From positions 1 through 64,000 of the forward strand of contig CAWJBD010000013.1 of the NCBI GenBank assembly GCA_963841045.1: a DNA stretch of 64,000 nucleotides, in the 5' to 3' direction. Positions within the stretch are counted from its first letter, which is position 1, and the number at the start of each line of letters is the position of its first letter. This DNA is from Aalborgiella sp963841045 (GTDB lineage Bacteria; Pseudomonadota; Gammaproteobacteria; Burkholderiales; Burkholderiaceae_C). This document shows positions 11,845 to 21,391 of this stretch, one piece after another. Under the pieces are notes generated by a model. It was not told the DNA's origin. It made no database searches and saw nothing but the letters and a program-made list of their open reading frames with translations. A program made the position numbers and the translations under genes.

Positions 11845-12744
11845 ATGAGCTTGGAACTCGTTTTAATCACAGGCATGTCAGGCTCAGGCAAATCAGTGGC
11901 TTTGCACGCATTGGAAGACGCAGGATTTTATTGTGTTGACAATTTGCCGCCTGAACTCTTATTGCCTTTTATAGACTTAGAACAGCAACAAGGCAATCAA
12001 CACGTTGCGATTGCCATGGATATACGCAGCGCAGCGTCCTTGCATTTGGTTCCTGATTTGCTGGCCGAAATTGCCAAGCGCGACCTGAACATCAAATCAC
12101 TTTTTTTAGATGCAACGACAGACACCTTGGTGCGTCGTTACTCAGAATCGCGTCGCAAGCATCCCTTGTCCACTGCAAGCGAACCTTTGACAGATAGTAC
12201 CGACCTTGGTTTGCCACTGCCGCAACAAGTGTTGGTTGAGGCCATCGATTCAGAGCGTGAATTGCTGGCTGATTTGCGCGAGGGTGCACATGTTATCGAT
12301 ACCAGCAACATTCGGCCTGCGCAACTTTTGGCTTATGTGAAATCTTTAATCAGCGCGCCACACAGCAGTTTGACCTTGGTATTTGAATCATTCGCTTTCA
12401 AACGTGGCATTCCCATTAATGCGGACTATGTGTTTGATGTGCGCATGCTGCCCAATCCCCATTACGAACCGGCTTTGCGTGCATTGACTGGTCGTGACGA
12501 AGGTGTTCAAGCATTCTTAAAAAATGAACCCGAAGTGACACGCATGCAGCTTGAGATCATGCAATTCATCAATAACTGGTTACCCGCTCTCAAGCGCGAC
12601 CACCGAAGCTATGTCACCATAGCCATCGGCTGCACTGGCGGACAACACCGTTCGGTCTATTTAGTGGAACAATTGGCAAGCGCATTCGCATCACAAAGCC
12701 AATTTGTCACGCTGAAAAGACATCGCGAACTAAGCAACCAATAG
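11845..12744 (+). CDS. rapZ: RapZ, RNase adapter / nucleotide-binding protein
   Basis: RapZ (YvcJ family) is a P-loop nucleotide-binding protein. In E. coli it directs RNase E to the sRNA GlmZ and so controls glmS. The P-loop GMSGSGKS is at residues 10-17, followed by GFYCVDNLPPELL; the C-terminal half has the conserved IGCTGGQHRSVYLVE block. It is 299 residues, slightly longer than the usual 285-290. A glmS gene is present at 57919-59808 in this window, but whether the E. coli circuit exists here cannot be judged. mutY converges on it 40 bp downstream. Confidence 0.95.
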   Translation: MSLELVLITGMSGSGKSVALHALEDAGFYCVDNLPPELLLPFIDLEQQQGNQHVAIAMDIRSAASLHLVPDLLAEIAKRDLNIKSLFLDATTDTLVRRYSESRRKHPLSTASEPLTDSTDLGLPLPQQVLVEAIDSERELLADLREGAHVIDTSNIRPAQLLAYVKSLISAPHSSLTLVFESFAFKRGIPINADYVFDVRMLPNPHYEPALRALTGRDEGVQAFLKNEPEVTRMQLEIMQFINNWLPALKRDHRSYVTIAIGCTGGQHRSVYLVEQLASAFASQSQFVTLKRHRELSNQ

Positions 12745-12784
12745 CAAGTTACGAACTGGTGCTGGCAAACCCAGCTTTGGCCAT

Positions 12785-13837
12785 TCATTGGACTTCAACC
12801 CAACGACCTAGGCTTTGTCCAGGTCTCATGTGTTCAATCAGTTGTGCTTTCGCTGGTAAGTTCAAATACAAAGGGTGAATGTGCATGTCTTTGTGCGTCA
12901 AAACATGTTTAAACGTCGCACCTTCATTCAATGCCGATTGCAAGCGCTTAGGCACAAGCCCCACTAAATCGTCATAGGTTTCCAAAACTTGGCAAACAAT
13001 ACAAACCTGCCCATACACCTGTCGCAGGGCGTTGTGTCAAAAATACAGCGCCATCGCCGCGTTTGGCTAACAACATCCAAAGTACCTCGCTGCTGCGCAT
13101 TAAGTTTGCGTGATTTGACGGGAAAATCTGTTGGCCGATCTTGAGAATGCGCTTCGCACATCTTGTTGACAGGACAAACAGCGCATTGTGGCTGCCGCGT
13201 GCTGCACAAACCTGCCCCTAAATCCATGATGCCTTGGGTGTAATGTGGCATGTCCTTCCACAATTGTTGGTCTGTACCTGCAGGCAATAAGCCGTTGGCT
13301 AACTAGCAATAATTCGCGCACATTGGTAGCTTTGGACAAATCCGCCTCATAGCCCAAAACCCGTGTCAGCACCCTTTTGACATTGCCATCCATAATCGCC
13401 ACGCGTTCGCCATAACACAGCGATGCTATGGCTGCCGCTGTAGATGGACCGATACCAGGCAGTGATTGCAATGTGGCAGCATCTTGGGGAAACCGACCTT
13501 TATGATCTGTTTGAATTTTTTGCGCACACAGGTGCAAGTTGCGTGCGCGACTGTAGTAGCCCAGGCCACTCCATAAACCCAAAACCTCATCCAAGCTGGC
13601 AGAAGCCAGATCCGAAACGGTGGGGTAAGCTTTCAAAAATCGGTCAAAGTAGGCTTTGACGGTTGTCACTTGAGTTTGCTGCAGCATGATCTCAGAGAGC
13701 CATACTTTGTAGGGGTCACGTGTGTTCTGCCAAGGCAGATCATGCCGTCCGTGCACCTTTTGCCACGCGATGAGAGTCGTTGCAAAATTTGTTAATCTGC
13801 TGTCTGTTATTGCCGGTCCCGTCATGGTTTTTGACAC
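12785..13837 (-). pseudogene. mutY: MutY, A/G-specific adenine glycosylase, three frame shifts
   Basis: MutY removes adenine mispaired with 8-oxoguanine. The N-terminal part is clear (SEIMLQQTQV with the catalytic Glu; helix-hairpin-helix LPGIGPSTAAAIA; DGNVKRVLTRV). The iron-sulfur cluster cysteines follow as C-x6-C-x2-C-x5-C in a second frame, and the MutT-like C-terminal domain (LAKRGDGAVFLTQRPATG and on) needs two more frame changes. The shifts fall near 13299-13305, 13085-13090 and 12982-12987. Each is one extra base; with all three removed a 349-residue MutY remains, the normal length. Three breaks in one gene could mean true loss, but the pattern is the same as in the other broken genes, so error is possible. 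Its start lies inside the mutM 3' end (16-bp overlap). Confidence 0.85.
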
Positions 13838-14667
13838 GATGGACAGTAGAAACTAGATCGTTGACCTTGCACAATCCGCTTTATCGGGGTCTTGCATCTT
13901 GTGCATGGCAAACCCGCTCGGTCGTAGACATTTGCTTCCAACTGAAAATAGCCGTTCTCTCCTTTGGCACTGCTGAAGTTTTGCAAGGTACTGCCACCTT
14001 TGACAATTGCACGCGCCAATACATCTTGTATCGCAGCATGAAGCTTCACAACTCTAGGAAAACTAATTTTGGATGCCGATGTGGTTGGTCTGATGCCTGC
14101 AAGGAACAGTGCCTCTGACGCATAAATATTACCCACCCCCACGACCAACTCTCCCGCTAAAAGAACTTGCTTAATGGATGCTTGTTTGCGTTTCAGTCCT
14201 TCATGAAACAGCTTGGCATCAAAACTGTCTGACAAAGGTTCAACGCCCAAATTACCCAGTAATTTTTGCGCGATTGCGCTTTGTTCTGAAGGTGCAAATA
14301 CCACTGCGCCAAATCGACGCGGGTCATTCAGCTTGAGCACCCCTTTATGTGTGACCAATTCAAAGTGATCGTGTTTTCCTAATGCAGTACGCATGGCGTT
14401 TTTTGACCACGCTTTGAAATGCAAACTTCCCGACATGCCCAAATGCATCAATAACAAACCAGCGGGATTTGTACCATTTGCCAAATCCAACAGCAAATAT
14501 TTGCCGCGCCTGCGAACACCAAGGACAGTCAGGCCTTTCAAATCATCCACATCACACTGAAGCGGCCAACGCAGTGGTTTACCTAAATACGCTGAAAGCA
14601 CAGTCGAACCCGCAATTTGGGATGCAAAACTGAGGCGAGTGACTTCAACTTCTGGTAATTCGGGCAT
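13822..14667 (-). CDS. mutM: Fpg/MutM, formamidopyrimidine-DNA glycosylase
   Basis: MutM excises 8-oxoguanine and other oxidised purines and nicks the DNA at the site. The 281-residue protein starts MPELPEVE, giving the catalytic Pro2 and Glu3. It has the RRGKYLLLDL block with the conserved lysine and ends in the zinc-finger with CTRC and CPSC pairs. Its last 16 bp overlap the mutY start, so the two oxidative-damage glycosylases form one transcription unit. proA lies divergently 51 bp away. Confidence 0.96.
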   Translation of the reverse strand: MPELPEVEVTRLSFASQIAGSTVLSAYLGKPLRWPLQCDVDDLKGLTVLGVRRRGKYLLLDLANGTNPAGLLLMHLGMSGSLHFKAWSKNAMRTALGKHDHFELVTHKGVLKLNDPRRFGAVVFAPSEQSAIAQKLLGNLGVEPLSDSFDAKLFHEGLKRKQASIKQVLLAGELVVGVGNIYASEALFLAGIRPTTSASKISFPRVVKLHAAIQDVLARAIVKGGSTLQNFSSAKGENGYFQLEANVYDRAGLPCTRCKTPIKRIVQGQRSSFYCPSCQKP

Positions 14668-14718
14668 GGTGAAAGCGAGTCTAGCGTAAAGTATGAAAAA
14701 ATAAGCGAAAATGAAAGC

Positions 14719-16044
14719 ATGCTAACCCGTATGAACGATTCAAACTCACAATCTGTCAGCTCACTCATGCAAGCCTTGGGTGTGCAGGCAAAAAACGCTT
14801 CAGCCCACATGGCCAGCGCGTCTGCGGCCACTAAGAAAAACACCCTTTTGAAACTGGCAACATTGTTACGCAGCAATGTAGACAGTCTGCAAGCCAGTAA
14901 CGCCAACGACATCAACCGTGCCAATGCTGCTGGTTTGTCAGCGCCCATGGTTGATCGACTTAAATTGAGTGCTGCTGTGATAGAAACTGTTGCTCAAGGA
15001 TGTGAACAGTTGGCAGCAATGCCCGACATCATTGGTGAAATCATTGGCATGAAGCAACAACCCAGCGGTATTCGAGTGGGACAAATGCGCGTGCCCATTG
15101 GCGTATTTGGCATGATTTATGAGTCACGCCCCAATGTCACGATTGAAGCAGCCTCTCTCGCCATCAAAAGCGGCAATGCCTGTATTTTGCGCGGCGGCTC
15201 TGAAGCCATTGAATCTAACCAAGCGCTAGCTGGTTTGGTCCGCCAAGCACTCTTAGAAAGCGGTTTACCAGAAGACGCCGTGCAACTTGTACCCACCACT
15301 GATCGTGCTGCAGTGAGTGCATTGATTACCATGCCTGAATATGTTGATGTGATCATCCCGCGCGGCGGCAAAGGCCTGATAGAGCGCGTCAGCAGTGAAG
15401 CCAAGGTACCAGTTATCAAACACCTCGACGGCAATTGCCATGTCTATGTAGACGACCCATGCGATATCGCCATGGCCGTGAAAATTGCTGACAATGCCAA
15501 AACCCAAAAATACAGCCCATGCAATGCGGCTGAAGGTCTTTTGGTCGCTAAAGGTGTTGCCGAAACATTTCTACCCAAAATTGCCGCCATCTATGCTTCC
15601 AAAGGTGTTGAAATGCGGTGTAATTCGGCTGCAGCCAGCATAATTACTGCCTGTGATGCTATTAAAACACTAGCAAATAGCAGCAAGCTCGTTGTTGCCG
15701 CTACCGAACAAGATTGGTATGAAGAATACTTGGCACCCATTGTCAGCATCAAAGTGGTGGCCGACTTGGGTGAAGCCATCGCACACATCAACAAGTACTC
15801 ATCACACCACACCGACGCGATCATCACGCGCGATCACATGCATGCGCAGCGCTTTTTGCGCGAAGTCGATTCAGCCAGCGTGATGGTCAATGCCAGCACT
15901 CGTTTTGCCGACGGTTTTGAATATGGACTGGGTGCCGAAATCGGCATCAGCACAGATAAATTTCATGCCAGAGGACCCGTTGGCATTGAAGGATTAACCT
16001 CCCTGAAGTACATTGTGCTGGGTGAAGGTGAAATAAGGACCTAA
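14719..16044 (+). CDS. proA: ProA, gamma-glutamyl phosphate reductase
   Basis: ProA reduces gamma-glutamyl phosphate to glutamate-5-semialdehyde with NADPH, the second step of proline synthesis. The 441-residue protein is an aldehyde-dehydrogenase fold enzyme with the catalytic cysteine in QKYSPCNAAEGLLVAK (near residue 267) and the conserved VIYESRPNVT-type block (here MIYESRPNVTIEAA). A second ATG 12 nt downstream is an alternative start. It is divergent from mutM and followed 14 bp later by gshA. Glutamate is the starting substrate of both pathways. Confidence 0.95.
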   Translation: MLTRMNDSNSQSVSSLMQALGVQAKNASAHMASASAATKKNTLLKLATLLRSNVDSLQASNANDINRANAAGLSAPMVDRLKLSAAVIETVAQGCEQLAAMPDIIGEIIGMKQQPSGIRVGQMRVPIGVFGMIYESRPNVTIEAASLAIKSGNACILRGGSEAIESNQALAGLVRQALLESGLPEDAVQLVPTTDRAAVSALITMPEYVDVIIPRGGKGLIERVSSEAKVPVIKHLDGNCHVYVDDPCDIAMAVKIADNAKTQKYSPCNAAEGLLVAKGVAETFLPKIAAIYASKGVEMRCNSAAASIITACDAIKTLANSSKLVVAATEQDWYEEYLAPIVSIKVVADLGEAIAHINKYSSHHTDAIITRDHMHAQRFLREVDSASVMVNASTRFADGFEYGLGAEIGISTDKFHARGPVGIEGLTSLKYIVLGEGEIRT

Positions 16045-16058
16045 GAAGGGCATAAAAC

Positions 16059-17423
16059 ATGGTTCCGCATCTGACCACAGCACTCAACGGCCCTATCAAC
16101 GAGCTGGAACAGCGCATCTTGGATTCCATGCCAGCCATAGAGCGCTGGTTTCGGCTTGAATGGATGGAGCACACACCACTCTTTTACAGCTCGGTAGATG
16201 TGCGCAATGCAGGTTTCAAACTCGCACCTGTTGACACCAGCTTGTGCCCGCATGGATGGAACAACTTAAGCCCTGCTATGCAGCCACTGGCTGTTCAGGC
16301 GGCTATGGTGGCCATTGAAAAGATATGCCCAGAAGCAAAAAATCTGCTCTTGGTTGCCGAAAACAAATCAAACAAGTCGGATTACAACTGGGCTTATCTA
16401 AGCAACTTGGCGCAACTTCGACGCATCTTTCACATGGCTGGACTCAATGTTCGCATCGGCTCCATTGATTCAAGTATCAAAAAAAGCACCACCTTGACCT
16501 TGCCCAACGGTGAATCCGTTACCTTAGAGCCCGTTTGCAGAAACAATGACCGCATTGGGCTGAAAGATTTCGATCCTTGCACCATTTTGCTCAACAACGA
16601 GTTGACGACAGGTGTACCCGGCATCTTAGAAGACTTGCATACCCAATATTTGCTCCCCCCTTTACACGGCAGTGGCTCGGTACGCAGAAAAAGCGAGCAT
16701 TACCGGTGCTATGACGAGGTGGTCAAACGATTTGGCAAACTCTTGGGTGTAGACCCTTGGTTCATCAGCCCTTTGTATACCACCTGCAAAGACATCGATT
16801 TATCGCAAGAAACAGGCGTAGATAGCCTGAGTACCACTGTCGATTCATTGCTGGCAAAAATCAAGAAAAAATACAAAGAATACGGCATACAAGAAAAGCC
16901 ATTTGTCGTTATCAAAACGGGCTGCAGCAGTCTTGCATCCAAAGACTTGGCTGTGAACAAAACTCAAGTGGTCAGCACAGGCGTTTTGATGATTCGTAAC
17001 GCGAAAGAATTGCGTGAACACCCCGATCTATCAGCCTTTGCAGCGCAAGCCAGTTGCAAACGTATGGGTGACCCTAACAATCAATTGTTGCGCGAAGTCA
17101 TCGTGCAAGAAGGTGTACACACCAAAGAACGACTAGACGATGCTGTCGCCGAACCTGTGGTCTACACCATGGACCGATATGTCGTAGGCGGTTTTTACCG
17201 TGTGCATGCAGGCCGAAATGTTGATGAAAATCTGTGTGCCCCTGACTCTAATTACGTGCCCTTGGCTTTTGCTGATGGCACTGAATTACCACAAGCTGGT
17301 CTGAAACCAGGTGCCAGCACCCCCAATCGTTTTTACATGTATGGCGTTATCGCACGTCTGGCCATGCTTGCTGCCAGTTACGAGCTAGAAGCTTCTGACC
17401 CGAACATTGAAACTTATGATTAG
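16059..17423 (+). CDS. gshA: Glutamate-cysteine ligase, ferrooxidans type
   Basis: This ligase makes gamma-glutamylcysteine, the first step of glutathione synthesis. Across most of its 454 residues it resembles the GshA family of betaproteobacteria and Acidithiobacillus (SMPAIERWFRLEWMEHTPL..., GLKDFDPCTILLNN, DRYVVGGFYRVHA, MYGVIARLAMLAASYELEA). The part around residues 289-330 is unusual: from memory the family there has a glycine-rich KADNGTYGMGIM stretch, whereas this protein reads KTGCSSLASKDL and then TGVLMIRNAKEL with extra residues between. That region is thought to contact ATP, so activity is uncertain. The start follows a good ribosome site (AAGAAGGG, 8 nt before ATG). kup and gshB follow. 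Confidence 0.88.
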   Translation: MVPHLTTALNGPINELEQRILDSMPAIERWFRLEWMEHTPLFYSSVDVRNAGFKLAPVDTSLCPHGWNNLSPAMQPLAVQAAMVAIEKICPEAKNLLLVAENKSNKSDYNWAYLSNLAQLRRIFHMAGLNVRIGSIDSSIKKSTTLTLPNGESVTLEPVCRNNDRIGLKDFDPCTILLNNELTTGVPGILEDLHTQYLLPPLHGSGSVRRKSEHYRCYDEVVKRFGKLLGVDPWFISPLYTTCKDIDLSQETGVDSLSTTVDSLLAKIKKKYKEYGIQEKPFVVIKTGCSSLASKDLAVNKTQVVSTGVLMIRNAKELREHPDLSAFAAQASCKRMGDPNNQLLREVIVQEGVHTKERLDDAVAEPVVYTMDRYVVGGFYRVHAGRNVDENLCAPDSNYVPLAFADGTELPQAGLKPGASTPNRFYMYGVIARLAMLAASYELEASDPNIETYD

Positions 17424-17560
17424 TTGCTGCACTGCAACAAAAATCACGTTTATGCTGTTTAGATGAATCTCTCTTTCCCAATTCTCTATTTAGCTGCAAG
17501 CCTTAGCGCACAATAAGATCTTCAAAAACTCAGAACTCCGAACCCAAACGGACTTTTTCA

Positions 17561-19429
17561 GTGCAACCATCAAAATCATCCCTAGCAGTACTCACATTAA
17601 GTGCAATTGGTGTCGTCTATGGCGACATTGGCACCAGCGTTTTGTACGCCATGAAAGAGGTCTTCGGATCTGGGCATGTACCTTTTACTCCCGAGAACGT
17701 TTATGGCATCTTGTCCATCTTCTTTTGGACCCTAACAATTATTGTTTCCCTTAAATATGTAACCTTGGTATTGCGCGCTGATAACCATGGCGAAGGTGGT
17801 TTGGTGGCGATGCTGGCGTTAGCCTCTCAAGCTGTCATAGACAAACCCAAAATTCGACAAGTGCTCCTATTGGTTGGCATATTCGGAACATGCTTGTTTT
17901 ATGGTGATGGCGTTATCACCCCTGCCATTTCAGTACTCGGTGCGGTAGAAGGCTTGGAAGTTATATCGCCCGCGTTTTCCCATTATGTTGTGCCACTGAC
18001 CTTGGTCATCTTGTTTGTTCTGTTTGCGGTGCAAAAGCATGGCACAGAAGGCGTGGGCAAATTTTTTGGCCCAATCACACTGATCTGGTTTGCCACTTTG
18101 GCTATTCTTGGCGTTACACACATAGCGACAAATCCCGAAATACTATGGGCAATTAGCCCTCACTATGCTTTAGGCTTTATCTGGTCAAACCCAGGGACTG
18201 CCTTCATCATTTTGGGCGCAGTCGTGTTGTGCGTGACAGGTGCTGAAGCACTTTATGCCGATTTAGGACATTTTGGGAAAAAACCGATTCGCGTCGCTTG
18301 GTTTTCAATCGTAATGCCTTCCTTAGTACTGAATTATTTTGGCCAAGGGGCTTTATTGCTTAAAAACCCAGCCGCGGTCAAAAACCCTTTTTACATGATG
18401 GCACCAGATTGGGCACTAATTCCTCTTCTGGTACTCGCTACCATGGCCGCAGTGATAGCTTCACAAGCACTGATAACTGGAGCTTTCAGTGTGACTAAGC
18501 AAGTGATACAACTTGGTTACTTACCGCGTTTTAATATTTTGCACACCAGTGTCAAATCAACTGGGCAAATTTATATTTCATTTGTCAATTGGGGTTTGTT
18601 TGTCGCTATCGTTTTAGCGGTTGTGATGTTCAGAACTTCTGGCAATCTTGCTGCAGCTTATGGCATTGCTGTCACTTTGGACATGTTAATCACAACTGTT
18701 CTGACGTTTTACGTGGTTCGATATGCTTGGAAATACCCCTTGTGGTTGTGCATCGCAGCAACCGGGGCTTTCTTTGTGATTGACTTGGCATTTTTTGCAT
18801 CCAACTTACTTAAATTGTTTGCAGGTGGTTGGTTCCCACTTCTGATTGGTGCCGCCATGTTCACTTTGATGACGACTTGGAAACAAGGTCGCAAGCTCTT
18901 GGCACAAAAGCAAAAAGTTGATGGCATTGATTTAAAGAGCTTTTTAGAAGCCGTATTTGTCAGTCCACCCAGCCGAGTTGATGGAACTGCTGTGTTTTTA
19001 TCACCCGAATCTGGCAGTGTGCCAAACGCCTTGTTGCACAACCTCAAGCACAATAAAGTTTTGCATGATCGAAATTTGTTTGTGACCGTGCGCAATCACG
19101 AGGTGCCTTGGATTGGCATGAGCAAACGCCTAGAGGTTGAGGCGTTAGGTCACCACTGCTGGCAATTGGTTTTGAATTATGGCTTCAAGAATGACCCTGA
19201 TTTACCAAAGGCTCTAGAACAGATGAAGGGTCGTGGCTGTGATGTGGACCCCATGACGACCAGTTATTTTTTATCGCGAGACAATGTCGTTCCGTCATTA
19301 GGTGAAGGCATGGCACCGTGGCGTGAAAAACTTTTTGCGCAAATGCACCATAACGCAAGTGGTGCTGCAGACTTTTTGAATCTACCAAGCAATGCAGTTG
19401 TTGAATTAGGGTCAAAAATTGAAATTTAA
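17561..19429 (+). CDS. kup: Kup, low-affinity potassium uptake protein
   Basis: Kup imports K+ with protons across the inner membrane. The 622-residue protein opens with LAVLTLSAIGVVYGDIGTS, the family signature, has twelve predicted hydrophobic segments to about residue 430, and ends in a soluble domain. The start is GTG. It sits between gshA and gshB on the same strand (137 bp and 33 bp away), so potassium uptake and glutathione synthesis may share a transcript. Confidence 0.95.
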   Translation: MQPSKSSLAVLTLSAIGVVYGDIGTSVLYAMKEVFGSGHVPFTPENVYGILSIFFWTLTIIVSLKYVTLVLRADNHGEGGLVAMLALASQAVIDKPKIRQVLLLVGIFGTCLFYGDGVITPAISVLGAVEGLEVISPAFSHYVVPLTLVILFVLFAVQKHGTEGVGKFFGPITLIWFATLAILGVTHIATNPEILWAISPHYALGFIWSNPGTAFIILGAVVLCVTGAEALYADLGHFGKKPIRVAWFSIVMPSLVLNYFGQGALLLKNPAAVKNPFYMMAPDWALIPLLVLATMAAVIASQALITGAFSVTKQVIQLGYLPRFNILHTSVKSTGQIYISFVNWGLFVAIVLAVVMFRTSGNLAAAYGIAVTLDMLITTVLTFYVVRYAWKYPLWLCIAATGAFFVIDLAFFASNLLKLFAGGWFPLLIGAAMFTLMTTWKQGRKLLAQKQKVDGIDLKSFLEAVFVSPPSRVDGTAVFLSPESGSVPNALLHNLKHNKVLHDRNLFVTVRNHEVPWIGMSKRLEVEALGHHCWQLVLNYGFKNDPDLPKALEQMKGRGCDVDPMTTSYFLSRDNVVPSLGEGMAPWREKLFAQMHHNASGAADFLNLPSNAVVELGSKIEI

Positions 19430-19462
19430 GTTATTAACTTAGGTTTGAATTATCATTCGCTG

Positions 19463-20419
19463 ATGCATATTCTGTTCATTACCGATCCGCTCAGCAGTTT
19501 TAAAACATACAAAGACAGCACATTCGCAATGATGCGCGAGGCTCAAAAACGCGGCCACAGCATCAGCGCCTGCGAAACTCAAAACCTCTTCTGGAAACGG
19601 GGGTTTCAAGTATCAGGACTTACCCAGCACATTCGATTAACACCGAATCAACCTATATGGTTTGAGGTTCAGCATCAAGGTCAACAAACATTGGCAAGCT
19701 TTGATGCTGTCATTATGCGTAAAGATCCACCCTTTGATTCAGAATTCTTTTATGCAACGCACTTGCTCGAGCAAGCCGAAAGAGAAGGGGCCAAGGTATT
19801 TAACAAACCACGCGCATTGCGTGATCATCCTGAGAAATTGGCCATACTTGAATTCCCAGAATTGATTGGCCCAACATTGGTTACGAAAAATGCCAATGAC
19901 ATCCGTCAGTTCCATACTGAGCACCACGATATTATTCTCAAACCCTTAGATGGCATGGGTGGCACAGGCATTTTCCGCGTCAAAAATGATGGCTTAAACC
20001 TAGGTGCAATCATAGAAACTTTAAATAGAGACGGCACAGAAACCGTCATGGTGCAGAAGTTTTTACCTGAAATTGAAAAGGGTGACAAACGCATTCTGAT
20101 CATCGCTGGCAAGCCTGTGCCTTTTTGTTTGGCTCGCATTCCTCAAAATGGCGAAGTACGTGGCAACTTGGCCGCTGGCGGCAAAGGTGTTGCACAGGCT
20201 TTGAGCAATAAAGATTTCGAGATCGCAGATCACATCGGCCCTGTTCTTGCCAAGCGTGGCTTGCTATTGATTGGCTTGGACGTGATTGGTGACAGTGTGA
20301 CCGAAATCAATGTCACCAGTCCGACATGCTTTCAAGAAATCACCGATCAAACGGGTTGCAATGTCGCGGCGCTATTTATAACGGCTTTGGAAGAAGCCGT
20401 TCAGTCTGCCCAAGAGTAA
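19463..20419 (+). CDS. gshB: GshB, glutathione synthetase
   Basis: GshB joins glycine to gamma-glutamylcysteine using ATP. I take the start at the ATG at 19463 (MHILFITDPLSSFKTYKDST), because the family begins this way; an upstream in-frame TTG at 19445 would add six residues with no support. The resulting 318 residues have the ATP-grasp blocks DIILKPLDGMGGTGIFR and the C-terminal GLDVIGDSVTEINVTSPT, which carries Mg-binding residues. It is followed by tRNA-Ser after 30 bp. Confidence 0.95.
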   Translation: MHILFITDPLSSFKTYKDSTFAMMREAQKRGHSISACETQNLFWKRGFQVSGLTQHIRLTPNQPIWFEVQHQGQQTLASFDAVIMRKDPPFDSEFFYATHLLEQAEREGAKVFNKPRALRDHPEKLAILEFPELIGPTLVTKNANDIRQFHTEHHDIILKPLDGMGGTGIFRVKNDGLNLGAIIETLNRDGTETVMVQKFLPEIEKGDKRILIIAGKPVPFCLARIPQNGEVRGNLAAGGKGVAQALSNKDFEIADHIGPVLAKRGLLLIGLDVIGDSVTEINVTSPTCFQEITDQTGCNVAALFITALEEAVQSAQE

Positions 20420-20449
20420 TGCACATACTGGGTTAAAATCTATAACCCC

Positions 20450-20539
20450 GGAGAGGTGGATGAGTGGTTTAAGTCACACGCCTGGAAAGCGTGCGTAGGG
20501 TAAAACTTACCGCGGGTTCGAATCCCGCCTTCTCCGCCA
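20450..20539 (+). tRNA. tRNA-Ser (anticodon GGA)
   Basis: This 90-nt tRNA has acceptor GGAGAGG pairing with CTTCTCC, a class II long variable arm (GCGTAGGGTAAAACTTACCGC region), anticodon loop CTGGAAA with anticodon GGA, T arm GGTTCGAATCC, discriminator G and an encoded CCA. It ends only 4 bp before the ATG of the TatD-type gene. Confidence 0.97.
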
Positions 20540-20543
20540 AATT

Positions 20544-21386
20544 ATGTGGATAGACACCCATTGTCATCTTGATGCACCTGAGTTTTCAGGTGATTACGCA
20601 CAAGTTCGCGCACAAGCTACTGCCAATAAAGTTGCACATTGCATTATTCCTGCGGTTCATCCAGATGCATTTGGCATCGCTCGCAAAATGGCCCACGAAC
20701 TGAACGACAGTTACGCATTGGGCATACATCCGCTTTATATCAAAAATACAGACGAGCGTGCATTGCAAATTTTGGATGAGGAATTAACGCAGCATGCAAA
20801 TGATGCTCGTCTGGTGGCAGTTGGCGAGATCGGTCTGGACTTTTTCGTGCCCGAACTTTGCAAACCGCCTTTGCGAGAAAAACAAATTTACTTCTATCGA
20901 GAACAACTCAAGCTGGCTAAAAAACACGGCTTACCTGTGATTGTTCATGTACGTCACTCTGCTGACCTGCTTTTAAATGGTTTGCGCCACATTGGTGGAC
21001 CCGAATTTCGATGGCATGGAATTATTCATGCATTCAATGGAAGCGATCAGCAGGCTACACAATTCGTCAAACTCGGATTCAAACTTGGCTTTGGTGGCGC
21101 GGTAACTTTTGAACGAGCCCTGCAAATACGGCATTTGCTTCAATCTCTGCCATTGGAAGCCATTGTCTTAGAGACAGATGCCCCCGATATGCCTCCTCAA
21201 TGGCTTAATAAAACAATGGCAGAGCGCCAAACTGGTGCAATGCAAGGTCGCAACACACCCGGTGAACTTGCGCGAATTGCCAACATCATCGCCGAATTGC
21301 GTGGCATCGAAATTAAAACTTTGTCGCAAGCTTGCTGGCTTAACACATGCAATGCTTTGCCAAAAATCACTACGTTACTGAATTGA
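20544..21386 (+). CDS. TatD-family metal-dependent hydrolase
   Basis: TatD-type enzymes are TIM-barrel metallohydrolases with DNase activity in several bacteria. The metal-binding motif IDTHCHLD is at residues 3-10, GEIGLDFF supplies the metal Glu, and VLETDAPDMPPQ near residue 212 is the conserved C-terminal metal site. Length is 280, within the family range (about 260-280). The start lies 4 bp after the tRNA-Ser CCA with no clear ribosome site, so translation must come from a transcript reading through the tRNA or from a leaderless mRNA. It converges on lptC with a 5-bp gap. Confidence 0.92.
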   Translation: MWIDTHCHLDAPEFSGDYAQVRAQATANKVAHCIIPAVHPDAFGIARKMAHELNDSYALGIHPLYIKNTDERALQILDEELTQHANDARLVAVGEIGLDFFVPELCKPPLREKQIYFYREQLKLAKKHGLPVIVHVRHSADLLLNGLRHIGGPEFRWHGIIHAFNGSDQQATQFVKLGFKLGFGGAVTFERALQIRHLLQSLPLEAIVLETDAPDMPPQWLNKTMAERQTGAMQGRNTPGELARIANIIAELRGIEIKTLSQACWLNTCNALPKITTLLN

Positions 21387-21391
21387 GTCTT

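Noticed and set aside
15655..15695. GATGCTATTAAAACACTAGC in proA, partly like the repeat
   Set aside because: Only the first few bases fit, there is no tail, and ProA is of normal length.
16059..17423. Double frame shift as the cause of the odd GshA segment
   Set aside because: I compared the other frames of the region by eye and none restores the expected glycine-rich motif.
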